Numbered from the stretch's first letter, positions 7,357-16,977 are shown. The stretch: 64,000 bases of DNA from Bacteroidales bacterium (GCA_024402135.1 JAKSJN010000006.1:1-64000), one strand, 5' to 3'. Numbers and translations: made by a program. Notes: generated from the sequence alone by a model not told the origin.

Positions 7357-9909
7357 TTATCGTACGAGGTTCTTGAATACAGAGCTGAAGTTGATGTAAG
7401 AGCAGTTACCTGCGATGGTACCCTCGTTCTGTCCCCAGAGGAATGGCCACTCGTCATAGTTCTCGAAATGGTCAGGGTGACGGAAGAGGAGACCAGGAGC
7501 GACATTGCCAGGGATTGCGGCGAAGTCTGCTCGGTTGTTTCCGTAGAATACGTTCTTTGGACGGGTTGCACCTACTGTAGCCACGAGAGAGTAGTTGTGG
7601 TACATGTGACAGCCGTAGAGGTATGCAGCAGCCTTGAAAGCGTAGCTCTTGTCGATGATGTCAGGGAAGTAGAGGCTTGCGAAGCTGGTGGTAGAACCGA
7701 AGCTTACAACGTTGCCGCTGCCGGCCCAGTTGCCGAGGCCGATAGGAACTCCGTAAGGGTTGTCCTCGTCGAGGCTGTCAAGATACTCCTTGTATTTCTC
7801 GATATATGGACGGAGTTTCTCCTTGTACTCTGGTCCGAGGTAAGGAACTGCGTCGAGTGCGGTAGAGATGCCGAAGTTGACGCCACGCTCGTTGCTGAGA
7901 GTAGCCCAGATGCCCTCCTCTGCCTTGTCGAGGTAGCTCTTGTCGCCGGTAGCCACATAGAGCTGGAGGTTGGTAGCTGCGTCATTGCCGGCCATGCGGT
8001 TGTTGCCGTTGCCGCCCTGAGGACGCTGAGGCCTGTTGGCGAGAAGCTCGTTAGCCTCCTTCTGAAGTCTCTTGGACTCCTTGAGTGCGCGTGCAGCGAG
8101 TTCGTCGTTATAGCCCTTGAGAGCGTGGCTTGCAGCTGCGAGTACGGTAGCTGCACGGAGGTCGAGGCTAGGGTTGCGGGTAGTGAATGCCCACATGTCG
8201 TCAGGAGTACCGCTTGACTTGCCGTCTGCTGAAACCTGGTATGGCTTGAGCCTAGGGTCATAGTGACGTCCGTCGGTAAGTGAAGCTGCATCGCCGAGGT
8301 GGTGATAGTTGTCGAGTACCGAGTTGGAGAGGGTCTGGCTCATGTGTCCGATCTTCTCTGCCTGTGCGACGATGTTGAGGGTACCATGCTCGATGTACTG
8401 GAGCATGTCTGGCTTTCCGTCTGGACGGTGGAGGTCTACGTAGCGCTGCTCTTCGTCGACGAAGGTCATGTCACGCATTGGCTTGAACTGCTCCCAGATG
8501 GTGCAGAGGCTCTGGATAACGCCGATGTTCGAACCGGTCTCGATGTCGAAGTCACCTGCGTCGAAGTATCCGCCGACGTTGAGGCCAGGGATGAGCTCGA
8601 GTGGCTTGTACTTGGTATCGATGCTTGGACCGGTGCTGTGGAGGTCGAAGTGATCCTGGTTTGCAGGAGCCTGGAGGTATCCCTCTCTGAATGGCTCACC
8701 GTGCCAGATACGGTATCCCTCGTTCACGGTCATATGGTTCATGTGGATAGGAACCCATACGTCGGTGGTAGCGTCAGAGATCTTGTCGTATACGCTGTTG
8801 TCGATGATGAAGTTGTTGGTCTTGGTGTCGCCGTACTTGATGTAGTATACGCCGCTCTCGGAAACCTGAGAGAAATCGAACTTGGCGTAATTGTACTTGT
8901 AGTAACGTCCCCATTCCTTTACAGGACCGCTGTATGCAACCTTTTCGGAACCGTCGTTGTTTACCTTGATGACCTCAGCCTTTGCAAGAACCTTGTCAAC
9001 CTTGTCAAGCTCGATGACAGCGGTCTTCGGCTGGGTTGGGAGGTAACCTACCTGTGAGAAACCGATGTTCGGCTCACGTACCCATCCGTCGATAGCCTTA
9101 GGCTCGACAGTCCAGGTGAGGACCTTGCCGGTCTGGCCTGCAGGAAGGAGGCTGCGGAGAACGAACCAGCCGTTCTGGGCGATGATACGTCCATCGTAGA
9201 GCATGAGCTCGCTGTCTGAAGAAACCTTGATGGTCTCGACAGGATCTTCCGGTGCCATGAGGATCTCGTGACCGGTAGCCATTGGAAGCGGATCCACGAA
9301 TTCGCCGGTACCGCGGTCGTCGTATGTGCGGAAGCCCTTGTACTGCTTCATCTTCTCCTCGTTAGGACGGGCTACGGTCTCGCTTACAGCATAACGAGGG
9401 AAGCGCTCAGGCTTGCCGTCCACGATGTATGACTTGTTCCAGTAGTGAGCAGGGAGGAACTCGAGGTTGAAACCTGCATCGCCGATAAGCTCCTCAGGGA
9501 GCGGCTTGTCCAGATAAACAGAGATCTCGACTGCCTTGCCCTTTCCTGTTACGACTACGCGTGAATCGAAATCATAGTCCTCGTAGCGGAGTGATACCTC
9601 GATAGAGTTGTCCTCCTTGCTGACGGTACGGGTTGGGGTTGCAGGAACGAGGTCCCACTGCTCTGGGGTGTTGCTGAGACGTACTGCACCACCCTGTACG
9701 GTACGGACACCGTGGTGGATGATCTCGATACCGGAGTTCTTTTCATCATTGAAACCTCCGGTGAAGAGGTTGCTGTACACGAGGACGTTCACGCCCTGAT
9801 TCTCGAAGTACTCGAGATCGTTGACCTTGAGGTCTCCGGCTGGTTTTCCGGAAGGCGCACATGATGCAACGAGTGCCGCGATAAGCGGAAGGAATGCTAT
9901 CCTTTTCAT
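7357..9909 (-). CDS. GH9 lipoprotein, endoglucanase-type
   Basis: An 850-residue family 9 glycoside hydrolase. The signal peptide ends in a lipobox (LVAS|C, Cys16), so it is likely a surface or outer-membrane lipoprotein. An extra beta-rich N-terminal region of about 270 residues comes first. A cellulase Ig-like domain (CelD_N type) follows at about residues 285-375, starting IGFSQVGYLP. The (alpha/alpha)6 catalytic domain carries DAGD at residues 450-453 (base and nucleophile-water aspartates) and the acid glutamate E829 in NEGTIAGN. GH9 enzymes act by inversion on beta-1,4-glucans, xyloglucan or mixed-linkage glucan; the exact substrate is not readable. It is divergent from the GH127/146-type gene, across a 190-base region with an operator-like site. 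Confidence 0.88.
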   Translation of the reverse strand: MKRIAFLPLIAALVASCAPSGKPAGDLKVNDLEYFENQGVNVLVYSNLFTGGFNDEKNSGIEIIHHGVRTVQGGAVRLSNTPEQWDLVPATPTRTVSKEDNSIEVSLRYEDYDFDSRVVVTGKGKAVEISVYLDKPLPEELIGDAGFNLEFLPAHYWNKSYIVDGKPERFPRYAVSETVARPNEEKMKQYKGFRTYDDRGTGEFVDPLPMATGHEILMAPEDPVETIKVSSDSELMLYDGRIIAQNGWFVLRSLLPAGQTGKVLTWTVEPKAIDGWVREPNIGFSQVGYLPTQPKTAVIELDKVDKVLAKAEVIKVNNDGSEKVAYSGPVKEWGRYYKYNYAKFDFSQVSESGVYYIKYGDTKTNNFIIDNSVYDKISDATTDVWVPIHMNHMTVNEGYRIWHGEPFREGYLQAPANQDHFDLHSTGPSIDTKYKPLELIPGLNVGGYFDAGDFDIETGSNIGVIQSLCTIWEQFKPMRDMTFVDEEQRYVDLHRPDGKPDMLQYIEHGTLNIVAQAEKIGHMSQTLSNSVLDNYHHLGDAASLTDGRHYDPRLKPYQVSADGKSSGTPDDMWAFTTRNPSLDLRAATVLAAASHALKGYNDELAARALKESKRLQKEANELLANRPQRPQGGNGNNRMAGNDAATNLQLYVATGDKSYLDKAEEGIWATLSNERGVNFGISTALDAVPYLGPEYKEKLRPYIEKYKEYLDSLDEDNPYGVPIGLGNWAGSGNVVSFGSTTSFASLYFPDIIDKSYAFKAAAYLYGCHMYHNYSLVATVGATRPKNVFYGNNRADFAAIPGNVAPGLLFRHPDHFENYDEWPFLWGQNEGTIAGNCSYINFSSVFKNLVR

Positions 9910-9998
9910 TTGGGTTGATGGTTAGAAATTATTATTGATAAAACGTTTTCTCCAATCTGCGAATATAGATATTTATATTGTATGCTGAAATATTTTCC

Positions 9999-10028
9999 TT
10001 GTACTATAGTGCAATACTATTGTACTAT
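9999..10028 (+). promoter_or_regulatory. Operator-like palindrome and repeated half-site
   Basis: A 16-base near-perfect palindrome, TTGTACTATAGTGCAA (9999-10014), has one mismatched pair. Its half-site TTGTACTAT recurs at 10020-10028, exactly 21 bases on, about two helical turns. The site ends just upstream of the -33 box of the GH127/146-type gene and also lies in front of the divergent GH9 gene. An activator or repressor site is inferred. Confidence 0.55.
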
Positions 10029-10032
10029 CCTG

Positions 10033-10064
10033 TTTGCCGATATGGCCAAGTTGGACTAATTTTG
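10033..10064 (+). promoter_or_regulatory. Promoter of the GH127/146-type gene
   Basis: TTTG (10033-10036) and TAATTTTG (10057-10064) are 20 bases apart, matching the Bacteroidota -33/-7 consensus. The start codon follows at 10100. Confidence 0.75.
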
Positions 10065-10099
10065 CACTTTGGAAAGTAATTTAAAACACAATAGCATTT

Positions 10100-13000
10100 A
10101 TGAAGAATCTTCTTGTTTCGGCATCGATGGTCGTTGCAGCGCTTCTTGCGGGTTCCGCAACCGCTTCGGCAATGGAATCACCGGCTGCCGCTGCAAAGGC
10201 TGAGAAAGCCGCAAAAGTGAATGGAAGAGAGATCGTGGCAGTCGCTCCGATCGTCGTCGAGAGCCCGGAAGGAACTGCTCCACGTCTTCCATACCGCATC
10301 TGGACAAGCTACAGTGATGGCAAGTCCGAGTTCCGCCAGGTCCGCTGGACCAATGACGCCCGCAGTGAGGAAGAGGCCGAGGCCGCAAAGAAGGCAGGCT
10401 CCGAGTACACCGTAAAGGGTTACATCATCGGTGACAACACCACGGCTGACGGTTATCCTGTCGAGGCCAAGGTGAAGGTTGTCAAGGGAGGTTACAATAC
10501 TCCTTCTGCAAAGCCTGTAGCCAATACAATTCCTCTCGACCAGGTGCATATCGAGGGAAATAACAGACTTACCTCGAACCGTGACATGGCAATCGAGCAT
10601 CTTCTTGAACTCGATGTGACCCAGCAGCTTTACAACTATCGCGATACATATGGTCTCCCTACCGAGGGCTATACCGTAAGCGACGGCTGGGATTCACCTA
10701 CCACCAAGCTCAAGGGTCATGGTACAGGTCATTATCTCTCCGCTCTCGCTTTCGCTTATGCAAGCGCAACCAATCCAGCCCAGAAGGCTGCTCTTTACAA
10801 GAACATCAAGAGAATGATCGACGAGATGCGCGAGTGCCAGGAGCGTACCTTCGTATTCGACGAGAAACTCGGCCGCTACCGCGAGGCACGCGATTATGCG
10901 CCAGAGGAGGAACTCCGCGAGATGAAGGGTACCTGGGAGGCATTCGATGAGCACAAGAAGCATTATGAGGAGTACGGCTACGGATACATGAATGCAATTC
11001 CTGCGGCACATCCTGCTCTCATCGAGATGTACCGCGCATACAACAACTCCGATTGGGTATGGGCTCCTTACTATACCATCCACAAGCAGCTCGCGGGTCT
11101 TATCGACATCGCAACCTACATGGATGACAAGGCTCTTGCCGACAAGGCATTCCTCATCGCGAAGGACATGGGTCTGTGGGTATGGAACCGTATGCATTAC
11201 CGCACCCACGTCAACGCCGAGGGTGACCAGGAGGCACGCCGTGCAAAGCCTGGCAACCGTCTTGAGATGTGGAATATGTATATCGCCGGCGAGGTCGGCG
11301 GTATGGAGGAGTCTCTCGCACGTCTTGCCGAGATGGCTACTGACCGTGAGGAGAAGGAGAAACTTCTCGAAGCTGCGAACTGTTTCGATGCTCCAATCAT
11401 GTTCAACGCCCTTTCGAACAATATCGACGACATCCGCACCCGTCATGCAAACCAGCATATCCCTATGATCGTCGGTGCTCTCCGCAGCTACATCGGCAAC
11501 GAGAATCCATACTATTACAATCTGGCGCTCAACTTCTGGAACATGATCCAGGGTCGTTACCGCTATTCCGAGGGTGGTGTCGGCAACGGTGAGATGTTCC
11601 GCGAGCCATACACCCAGATCCTTTCTATGGTGACCAACGGTGTGAGCGGCAACGGCGGCGAGGCAAATCCTACCCTCAATGAGACCTGCTGCGCATACAA
11701 CCTTGCAAAGCTCACCAAGGATCTCGCCTGCTTCGATCCTGACAATGCCGAGTATATGGATTATTACGAGCGCGTGCTCTACAACCAGCTCGTCGGCTCT
11801 ATCGACCATAACCACTTCGCAGTTACCTATCACTATGCAATGGGTCTGAACGCTTCCAAGCCATTCGGCAGCGAGACTCCTGGCTCGACCTGCTGCGGTG
11901 GTACCGGTTCAGAGAATCATGTGAAGTACCAGGAGGCTGCATATTTCGCAAACGACAATACCCTCTGGGTGGGTCTCTACATGCCGAACACCCTCGACTG
12001 GAAGGCTAAGGGCATAAAGGTCAAGGAGGATTGCACATGGCCGGCCGAGAGTGCGAAGTTCACTTTCGAGGGCAACGCCAAGTTCACTCTCAAGCTCCGC
12101 GTTCCATACTGGGCAACCGAGGGCTTCCAGGTGCTTCTCAACGGCAAGCCTGTGGCTGACAGCTATCAGCCAAGCAGCTATGTCGTGATTCCTGAGCGTA
12201 CATGGTCGTCATCCGACGTGATCGAGGTCACCATGCCTTTCGACGTTCATTTCGATTTCGGTCCTGACAAGCTTGAAAATGCTCTCGCAGCAGATGGTTC
12301 AAAGCTTGACGCAAAGTGGGTAGGAACCCTTATGTACGGTCCTCTCGCAATGACCGCAACAGGTGTACATAACTGGGAGGAGGCTACTCTCAATGTTGAC
12401 AGCCAGCTCGCTACCGTTGTCGCTAACGGTCATGGTGCGGTCACCGAGGGAACCACCGGAAACCTTTACACCCTTACCCAGGGCGCATTCACCTTCCAGC
12501 CAGACTACTACCGCAACGAGAACACCACCCACTATTTCCGTATCAACTGGGTTGCTGATCCAAGCGAGGAGTTCAAGGCTATGGCAGCTGCCAAGATTGC
12601 AAGCCTCGAGGTTTATAATCCAAAGAACTATACCAAGAAGAGTTACAAGGCGCTCATGAAGGCCTGCAAGCCTGCTGTCAAGCTTCTTTCTGCAGCAGAG
12701 GTCAGCCAGGCTGAGGTTGCAGCCGCAATCGACGCAATCAGCGCAGCAGAGAATGCACTCAAGGCAATCAAGCTAGACAAGAGCGTCCTCGAAGATGCTG
12801 TGAAGGCAGCAAAGAACCTTTCAGGCAAGGATTATACATGGGACAGCTGGAATGCATTCAATACAGAGCTTGAGGCAGCAAGCCACGTCCTCAGCCACAG
12901 TGAGAGCCAGCCTGAGATCGACCGTCAGGTAAAGGCATTCGCAGATGCTTCTGCAATGCTCGTTCCTGTCAGCTCTATCGACCGCAGCAAGCTCAAGGCT

Positions 13001-13426
13001 GTTCTGGATATCGCTCAGCAGAGAATCGACGCACAGCGCAAGTGGAACGCACTCGAGGTCAAGGTTCCAGAGTTCGCGCCATGGGCTAACGGTGGTTTCC
13101 GCCGTCTCTCTTACAACATACGCTACGCCGAGGAAATCATGAACAATGTGGAGAAGAACTACAACCAGTCCGAGGTTGACGAGATGACCGCAGACCTTAA
13201 CTCGGTCATCAGCAGCATGCGTCCTGGTAATCTCGCTGAGATCGAGGATCTTACATACCTACGTGCTCTTATCCGCGGAGCTGAGGGTGTGGCACAGACC
13301 GACGAGGTCAAGGAGGCCATTGCATACGCCCGCATGGTCTACAGCTATGTTGAGGATGGCTCTGGTACCCACGACATGATCCGCAATGCCGAAAACCGCC
13401 TTAAGGAGGTCGTTGGCGAAAACTAG
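10100..13426 (+). CDS. Secreted GH127/GH146-type beta-L-arabinofuranosidase
   Basis: A large (1108-residue) DUF1680-type enzyme expected to release beta-L-arabinofuranose from arabinan side chains or extensin glycans. A signal peptide (about 1-24, ending ASA) is followed by an Ala/Lys-rich stretch and a small beta domain with RQVRWTNDA, resembling bacterial Ig-like domains. The catalytic (alpha/alpha)6 part spans about residues 155-800. It shows the metal/nucleophile set known from HypBA1: E528 and C530 in NETC, and C598-C599 in STCCGG. About 250 C-terminal residues form helical, lysine-rich repeats resembling FIVAR modules. The choice between GH127 and GH146 needs a tree. Monocistronic, with its own promoter and terminator. 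Confidence 0.87.
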   Translation: MKNLLVSASMVVAALLAGSATASAMESPAAAAKAEKAAKVNGREIVAVAPIVVESPEGTAPRLPYRIWTSYSDGKSEFRQVRWTNDARSEEEAEAAKKAGSEYTVKGYIIGDNTTADGYPVEAKVKVVKGGYNTPSAKPVANTIPLDQVHIEGNNRLTSNRDMAIEHLLELDVTQQLYNYRDTYGLPTEGYTVSDGWDSPTTKLKGHGTGHYLSALAFAYASATNPAQKAALYKNIKRMIDEMRECQERTFVFDEKLGRYREARDYAPEEELREMKGTWEAFDEHKKHYEEYGYGYMNAIPAAHPALIEMYRAYNNSDWVWAPYYTIHKQLAGLIDIATYMDDKALADKAFLIAKDMGLWVWNRMHYRTHVNAEGDQEARRAKPGNRLEMWNMYIAGEVGGMEESLARLAEMATDREEKEKLLEAANCFDAPIMFNALSNNIDDIRTRHANQHIPMIVGALRSYIGNENPYYYNLALNFWNMIQGRYRYSEGGVGNGEMFREPYTQILSMVTNGVSGNGGEANPTLNETCCAYNLAKLTKDLACFDPDNAEYMDYYERVLYNQLVGSIDHNHFAVTYHYAMGLNASKPFGSETPGSTCCGGTGSENHVKYQEAAYFANDNTLWVGLYMPNTLDWKAKGIKVKEDCTWPAESAKFTFEGNAKFTLKLRVPYWATEGFQVLLNGKPVADSYQPSSYVVIPERTWSSSDVIEVTMPFDVHFDFGPDKLENALAADGSKLDAKWVGTLMYGPLAMTATGVHNWEEATLNVDSQLATVVANGHGAVTEGTTGNLYTLTQGAFTFQPDYYRNENTTHYFRINWVADPSEEFKAMAAAKIASLEVYNPKNYTKKSYKALMKACKPAVKLLSAAEVSQAEVAAAIDAISAAENALKAIKLDKSVLEDAVKAAKNLSGKDYTWDSWNAFNTELEAASHVLSHSESQPEIDRQVKAFADASAMLVPVSSIDRSKLKAVLDIAQQRIDAQRKWNALEVKVPEFAPWANGGFRRLSYNIRYAEEIMNNVEKNYNQSEVDEMTADLNSVISSMRPGNLAEIEDLTYLRALIRGAEGVAQTDEVKEAIAYARMVYSYVEDGSGTHDMIRNAENRLKEVVGEN

Positions 13427-13449
13427 CCGTTTTCGGCTCATAATAAGAG

Positions 13450-13478
13450 GCCGGGGGTGTAAACCCTCGGCTTTTTTC
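13450..13478 (+). terminator. Terminator after the GH127/146-type gene
   Basis: GCCGGGGGT pairs with ACCCTCGGC (one mismatch) and is followed by TTTTTTC. Confidence 0.85.
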
Positions 13479-13528
13479 GTATATTGCGCAGACATGGCAC
13501 AGACACTTTGACTTACGACCAACCAAAT

Positions 13529-14896
13529 ATGAATAAGAAACAACTAGTATCCAGCGCGGTTCTGGCGGCTGTATCAGCTTGCGCATTTGCCCAGAACCCG
13601 ATCATCAGCACGATGTACACCCCAGATCCTGCACCTTATGTCCATGGAGACAAGGTGTGGCTTTTTGTCGACCATGACGAAGACGATGCCACCTACTTCC
13701 TAATGAAGGATTGGCTGGTCTATTCAACTGAGGATATGGTCAACTGGACCTATCACGGAGCACAGGTGACCACCGCGACCTTCGCATGGGCGCGTCAGGG
13801 TGACAAGGCATGGGCTTCACAGGCTGTTGAAAGGAACGGCAAGTGGTACTGGTACCTCTGCTGCAGCAAGGCTGACGGTGGAGATGCACTTGCGGTTGCA
13901 GTTGCAGACTCTCCAGAGGGACCATGGAAAGATGCTCTGGGTGCCCCGCTCGCCGAGGGCTTCAGCTTCATCGACCCTACTGTATTCATCGACGATGACG
14001 GCCAGGCATTCCTTTTCTGGGGCAACAAGGGCCTCTGGTACGGCAAGCTGAATGACAATATGATCTCTTTTGTCGACGGCTACCGTCAGGTTCCCGGCTA
14101 TACCGATCCGAAATCGTTCGGAGAACTTCAGTCGAAGATGGACTGGAGCATCGGCAAGGAACGCATGATGACCCAGTACGAGGAAGGACCTTGGGTCAGC
14201 AAGCACAATGGAACATATTATCTTTCATATCCTGCCGGCGGTGTCCCAGAGTACATGGCATATTCAACAGCTCCGACCATTCACGGACCTTGGACTTTCC
14301 ACGGACGCATCATGGACGAGGCAGAGAACAGCTTCACCATCCATGGCGGTACAATCAGCTTCAAGGGACATGAATATATGTTCTACCACAACGGAGCCCT
14401 CCCTAATGGTGGCGGCTTCCATAGATCGACATGTGTGGAGGAGTTCAAGTACAATGAGGATGGCTCGATTCCGTTCATCCCGTTCACCAAAGAGGGTGTG
14501 GATCCTGTCGGTACTCTCAATCCATACAATAGGGTGGAGGCCGAGACCATAGCCCAGAGCTGGGGTGTCAAGGTAGACCGTCAAGCTGGATCCGAGCATT
14601 TCGTGACTTCAGTCCACAATGGCGACTGGGTAAAGGTACGCAACGTCGATTTCGGTGAGAAGGGTGCTGCCAAGTTCACTTTCGCGGCCGGAAAGTTCTT
14701 CAATCCTGGCCGTGTGGAAGTATGCCTCGACGCGCTTGGAGACAGAGCTGCCGCTACTGTAAGCGTGGACGCTTCAGGTACAGTAAAGACAGTCGAGCTT
14801 CGCCGCAAGATCACCGGCATCCACGACGTCTATCTTCATGTTCGTGGCGTGGACGGAGAACTTTTCGACCTCGACTGGTGGAAGTTTGATGAATAG
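13529..14896 (+). CDS. Secreted GH43 with C-terminal CBM6-like domain
   Basis: A 455-residue family 43 enzyme, likely an arabinofuranosidase or beta-xylosidase active on xylan or arabinan oligosaccharides. ATG 13529 is chosen because it opens a good signal peptide (MNKKQLV...CAFAQ); the in-frame ATG at 13484 would add 15 unlikely residues next to the upstream terminator. The five-bladed propeller shows the usual acid triad: D33 (TPDPAP), D149 (FIDPTVF) and E219 (EEGPW). A beta-sandwich of about 120 residues at the C-terminus, ending LDWWKFDE, resembles CBM6, a xylan-binding module. It meets the convergent thioesterase gene with only two bases between the stop codons. Confidence 0.88.
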   Translation: MNKKQLVSSAVLAAVSACAFAQNPIISTMYTPDPAPYVHGDKVWLFVDHDEDDATYFLMKDWLVYSTEDMVNWTYHGAQVTTATFAWARQGDKAWASQAVERNGKWYWYLCCSKADGGDALAVAVADSPEGPWKDALGAPLAEGFSFIDPTVFIDDDGQAFLFWGNKGLWYGKLNDNMISFVDGYRQVPGYTDPKSFGELQSKMDWSIGKERMMTQYEEGPWVSKHNGTYYLSYPAGGVPEYMAYSTAPTIHGPWTFHGRIMDEAENSFTIHGGTISFKGHEYMFYHNGALPNGGGFHRSTCVEEFKYNEDGSIPFIPFTKEGVDPVGTLNPYNRVEAETIAQSWGVKVDRQAGSEHFVTSVHNGDWVKVRNVDFGEKGAAKFTFAAGKFFNPGRVEVCLDALGDRAAATVSVDASGTVKTVELRRKITGIHDVYLHVRGVDGELFDLDWWKFDE

Positions 14897-14898
14897 GT

Positions 14899-15663
14899 CT
14901 AGAACCTGAATTCAGTGATGAAACTGCTACGGCCGTTGCAACGGCCTTCGACTATGAAGCGGCGTCCTTCCTGGGCGCTGCTTTCTATTTCAGCGGAAGG
15001 AAGCTCTGCGCGATAGAGCTGTACGGTTTCGCCGCGATGAACCTCGGCGTTGTAGTTGACGACCAGTTCCTTGAGCGGCTGGCTGTAGAGAAGTTCCTCG
15101 GGGAGGCAGTCCATTGCCCACTCAATGTAGCGGGTGTTGTTGGCGTGGCCGATGAAATCAACGTCCGAATAGTGGACGCTGTGTTCGCGGATCAGCTCAG
15201 GTTCCACATCTTTTGGAAGCACGATCTTTGGTGCTGGCTCCTTGATGGCATCGCCAGGGCACTGAGGCTCGGTAGGAATCAGTCCGGTAAATCTGTCGGG
15301 ACGGCAGAGGCGGCGCTCGGCTACATCCATGATAAGCCATGAACTGGTGGCGCTCACGAGAACGTTGCGTTCGGCGTCAAGCATCTCGAAGTCACGGAGG
15401 AACAGAAGTCCGTTTAGGGCTTTATGCCAGGTCTCGAAACGTACGTCATCCTTCCATTTAGGCATTTTCTCAAAGATGATGTGCATGCGTGAGAGTACCC
15501 ATGTCGCACCATGCTCTGCCATAGGGTCGTGGCCGAAACCGAGGCAGTCTGCACCATGCTGGGCAATCTCCTGGGCAAGTTCCATGAAAGACACCGGTTT
15601 GAGCCTTTCAGCCCAGTCGGTCATATAGCTTGGAATGTGGATATCCTGGGGAATTCTGTTCAT
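14899..15663 (-). CDS. Acyl-ACP thioesterase
   Basis: A 254-residue double hot-dog thioesterase of the acyl-ACP thioesterase family (PF01643, FatA/FatB-like), which releases free fatty acids from acyl carrier protein in the cytoplasm. Visible family stretches are WVLSRMHIIFEKMPKW with the following WHKALNGLLFLRDF in the first hot-dog, and YSDVDFIGHANNTRYIEW in the second. The D/N/H-containing segment there is typical of the active-site region. Length is normal. It is divergent from the pyrimidine operon, with TATATTTG on the minus strand at 15694-15687. Confidence 0.9.
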   Translation of the reverse strand: MNRIPQDIHIPSYMTDWAERLKPVSFMELAQEIAQHGADCLGFGHDPMAEHGATWVLSRMHIIFEKMPKWKDDVRFETWHKALNGLLFLRDFEMLDAERNVLVSATSSWLIMDVAERRLCRPDRFTGLIPTEPQCPGDAIKEPAPKIVLPKDVEPELIREHSVHYSDVDFIGHANNTRYIEWAMDCLPEELLYSQPLKELVVNYNAEVHRGETVQLYRAELPSAEIESSAQEGRRFIVEGRCNGRSSFITEFRF

Positions 15664-15686
15664 AATTAGTTCGACATTTGGTGGGG

Positions 15687-15713
15687 CAAATATAAATATA
15701 ATTCTTATTTTTG
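15687..15713. promoter_or_regulatory. Facing -7 elements of the thioesterase gene and pyrC
   Basis: TATATTTG on the minus strand (15694-15687) serves the thioesterase gene. TATTTTTG on the plus strand (15706-15713) may serve the pyr operon. The plus motif ends only one base before ATG 15715, so the operon mRNA would have almost no leader, or pyrC would start at the next ATG (15736). Confidence 0.45.
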
Positions 15714-15714
15714 T

Positions 15715-16977
15715 ATGGATATAGCTCTTATTGCCATGGCGAATAAAACATTGCTCAAGAGCCGTGATTCCGAGGTCCTCATCGGCGACGGAATCATACT
15801 CGATCTGGGCCGGAATCTGCCGGTTCCTGCCGACACGGATGTCATCGATGTCGGCAACTGTTTGATTTCCTCTTCATTCGTTGACGTACACGTTCATTTC
15901 CGTGAACCAGGATACAGCTACAAGGAGACAATTGCAAGCGGTTCACGTGCCGCTGCCCGTGGAGGATACGGCGCAGTCTGCACAATGCCGAACCTGGATC
16001 CTGTACCTGATACACCGGAACATATCGCGGTTCAGCAGGAAATAATTGACCGTGACGCGGTTATCGACGTTTTTCCTTATGCATCCATCACAATTGGCCG
16101 CAAGGGCTCCGAACTGGTCGATATGGATGCTCTCAAGGATGCCTGCATCGCGTTCTCTGACGACGGCAGCGGTGTCCAGGATGATGAGATGATGCGTGCC
16201 GCAATGAAGAAAGCCGCGGAAATTGACGCCATCATCGCGGCTCACTGCGAGGACAATTCACTTCTCCGTGGCGGATACATCCATGACGGACGCTGGTGTG
16301 CTGCCCACGGACACAAAGGTATCTGCAGCGAGAGCGAGTGGGGGCAGATTGCACGCGACCTCAAGATTGCTGAAGAGACAGGCTGCCGCTATCATGTATG
16401 TCATATCTCGACAAAGGAGAGCGTCCAGCTCATAAGAGAGGCAAAGACAAGGGGAGTGAAGGTTACCTGTGAGACAGGTCCTCATTACCTTGTGCTATGT
16501 GAAGATGACATGCAGGAGGAAGGACGCTTCAAGATGAATCCGCCTCTGCGCAGCGCCGAGGACCGCGATGCGCTCGTCGAGGGCCTTCTGGATGGAACCA
16601 TCGACGTGGTTGCAACCGACCATGCGCCTCATTCGGCGGAGGAGAAGTCCCGCGGTCTGGCCGGCAGCGCGATGGGTGTGGTAGGCATTGAGACTGCTTT
16701 CCCTGTGCTTTATACCGGCCTTGTAAAGACCGGACGTATGACTATGGAACGACTTCTTGAGGTGATGAGCGCTGCTCCAAGACGTCTTTTCGGCATCGGT
16801 GGTGGACTGGAAAAGTTCATGCCTGCCGATCTGGTTGTAGTTGATCTGGAAGATAAATACACTATTGACACTGCCGATTTCCTGTCCATGGGCAAGGCTA
16901 CGCCTTTCGAGGGTGCCGAGGTCTATGGTCGTGTCAAGATGACCTTCAAGGACGGCAACATCGTATACAAAGCATGA
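15715..16977 (+). CDS. pyrC: Dihydroorotase
   Basis: Class I dihydroorotase (420 residues), a zinc amidohydrolase closing carbamoyl-aspartate to dihydroorotate, third step of UMP synthesis. The metal motif HVHF is in SSFVDVHVHFREPG, and later family motifs are SDDGSGVQ, AHCEDNSLL, HVCHISTKES, CETGPHYL and ATDHAPH (metal Asp). ATG 15715 keeps the expected first beta strand (IALIAMANK); starting at ATG 15736 would trim it but would leave room after the -7 motif. First gene of the operon pyrC-K-D-F-E-B-I; its stop overlaps the pyrK start (ATGA). Confidence 0.95.
   Translation: MDIALIAMANKTLLKSRDSEVLIGDGIILDLGRNLPVPADTDVIDVGNCLISSSFVDVHVHFREPGYSYKETIASGSRAAARGGYGAVCTMPNLDPVPDTPEHIAVQQEIIDRDAVIDVFPYASITIGRKGSELVDMDALKDACIAFSDDGSGVQDDEMMRAAMKKAAEIDAIIAAHCEDNSLLRGGYIHDGRWCAAHGHKGICSESEWGQIARDLKIAEETGCRYHVCHISTKESVQLIREAKTRGVKVTCETGPHYLVLCEDDMQEEGRFKMNPPLRSAEDRDALVEGLLDGTIDVVATDHAPHSAEEKSRGLAGSAMGVVGIETAFPVLYTGLVKTGRMTMERLLEVMSAAPRRLFGIGGGLEKFMPADLVVVDLEDKYTIDTADFLSMGKATPFEGAEVYGRVKMTFKDGNIVYKA

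Noticed and set aside
6952-8217. Open frame of 421 residues on the plus strand
   Set aside because: It is antisense to the UvrA paralogue and the GH9 gene, crosses their intergenic terminator, and has no recognisable motif.
10694-11833. Open frame of 379 residues on the minus strand
   Set aside because: Shadow of the GH127/146-type gene, whose catalytic motifs lie in the plus frame.
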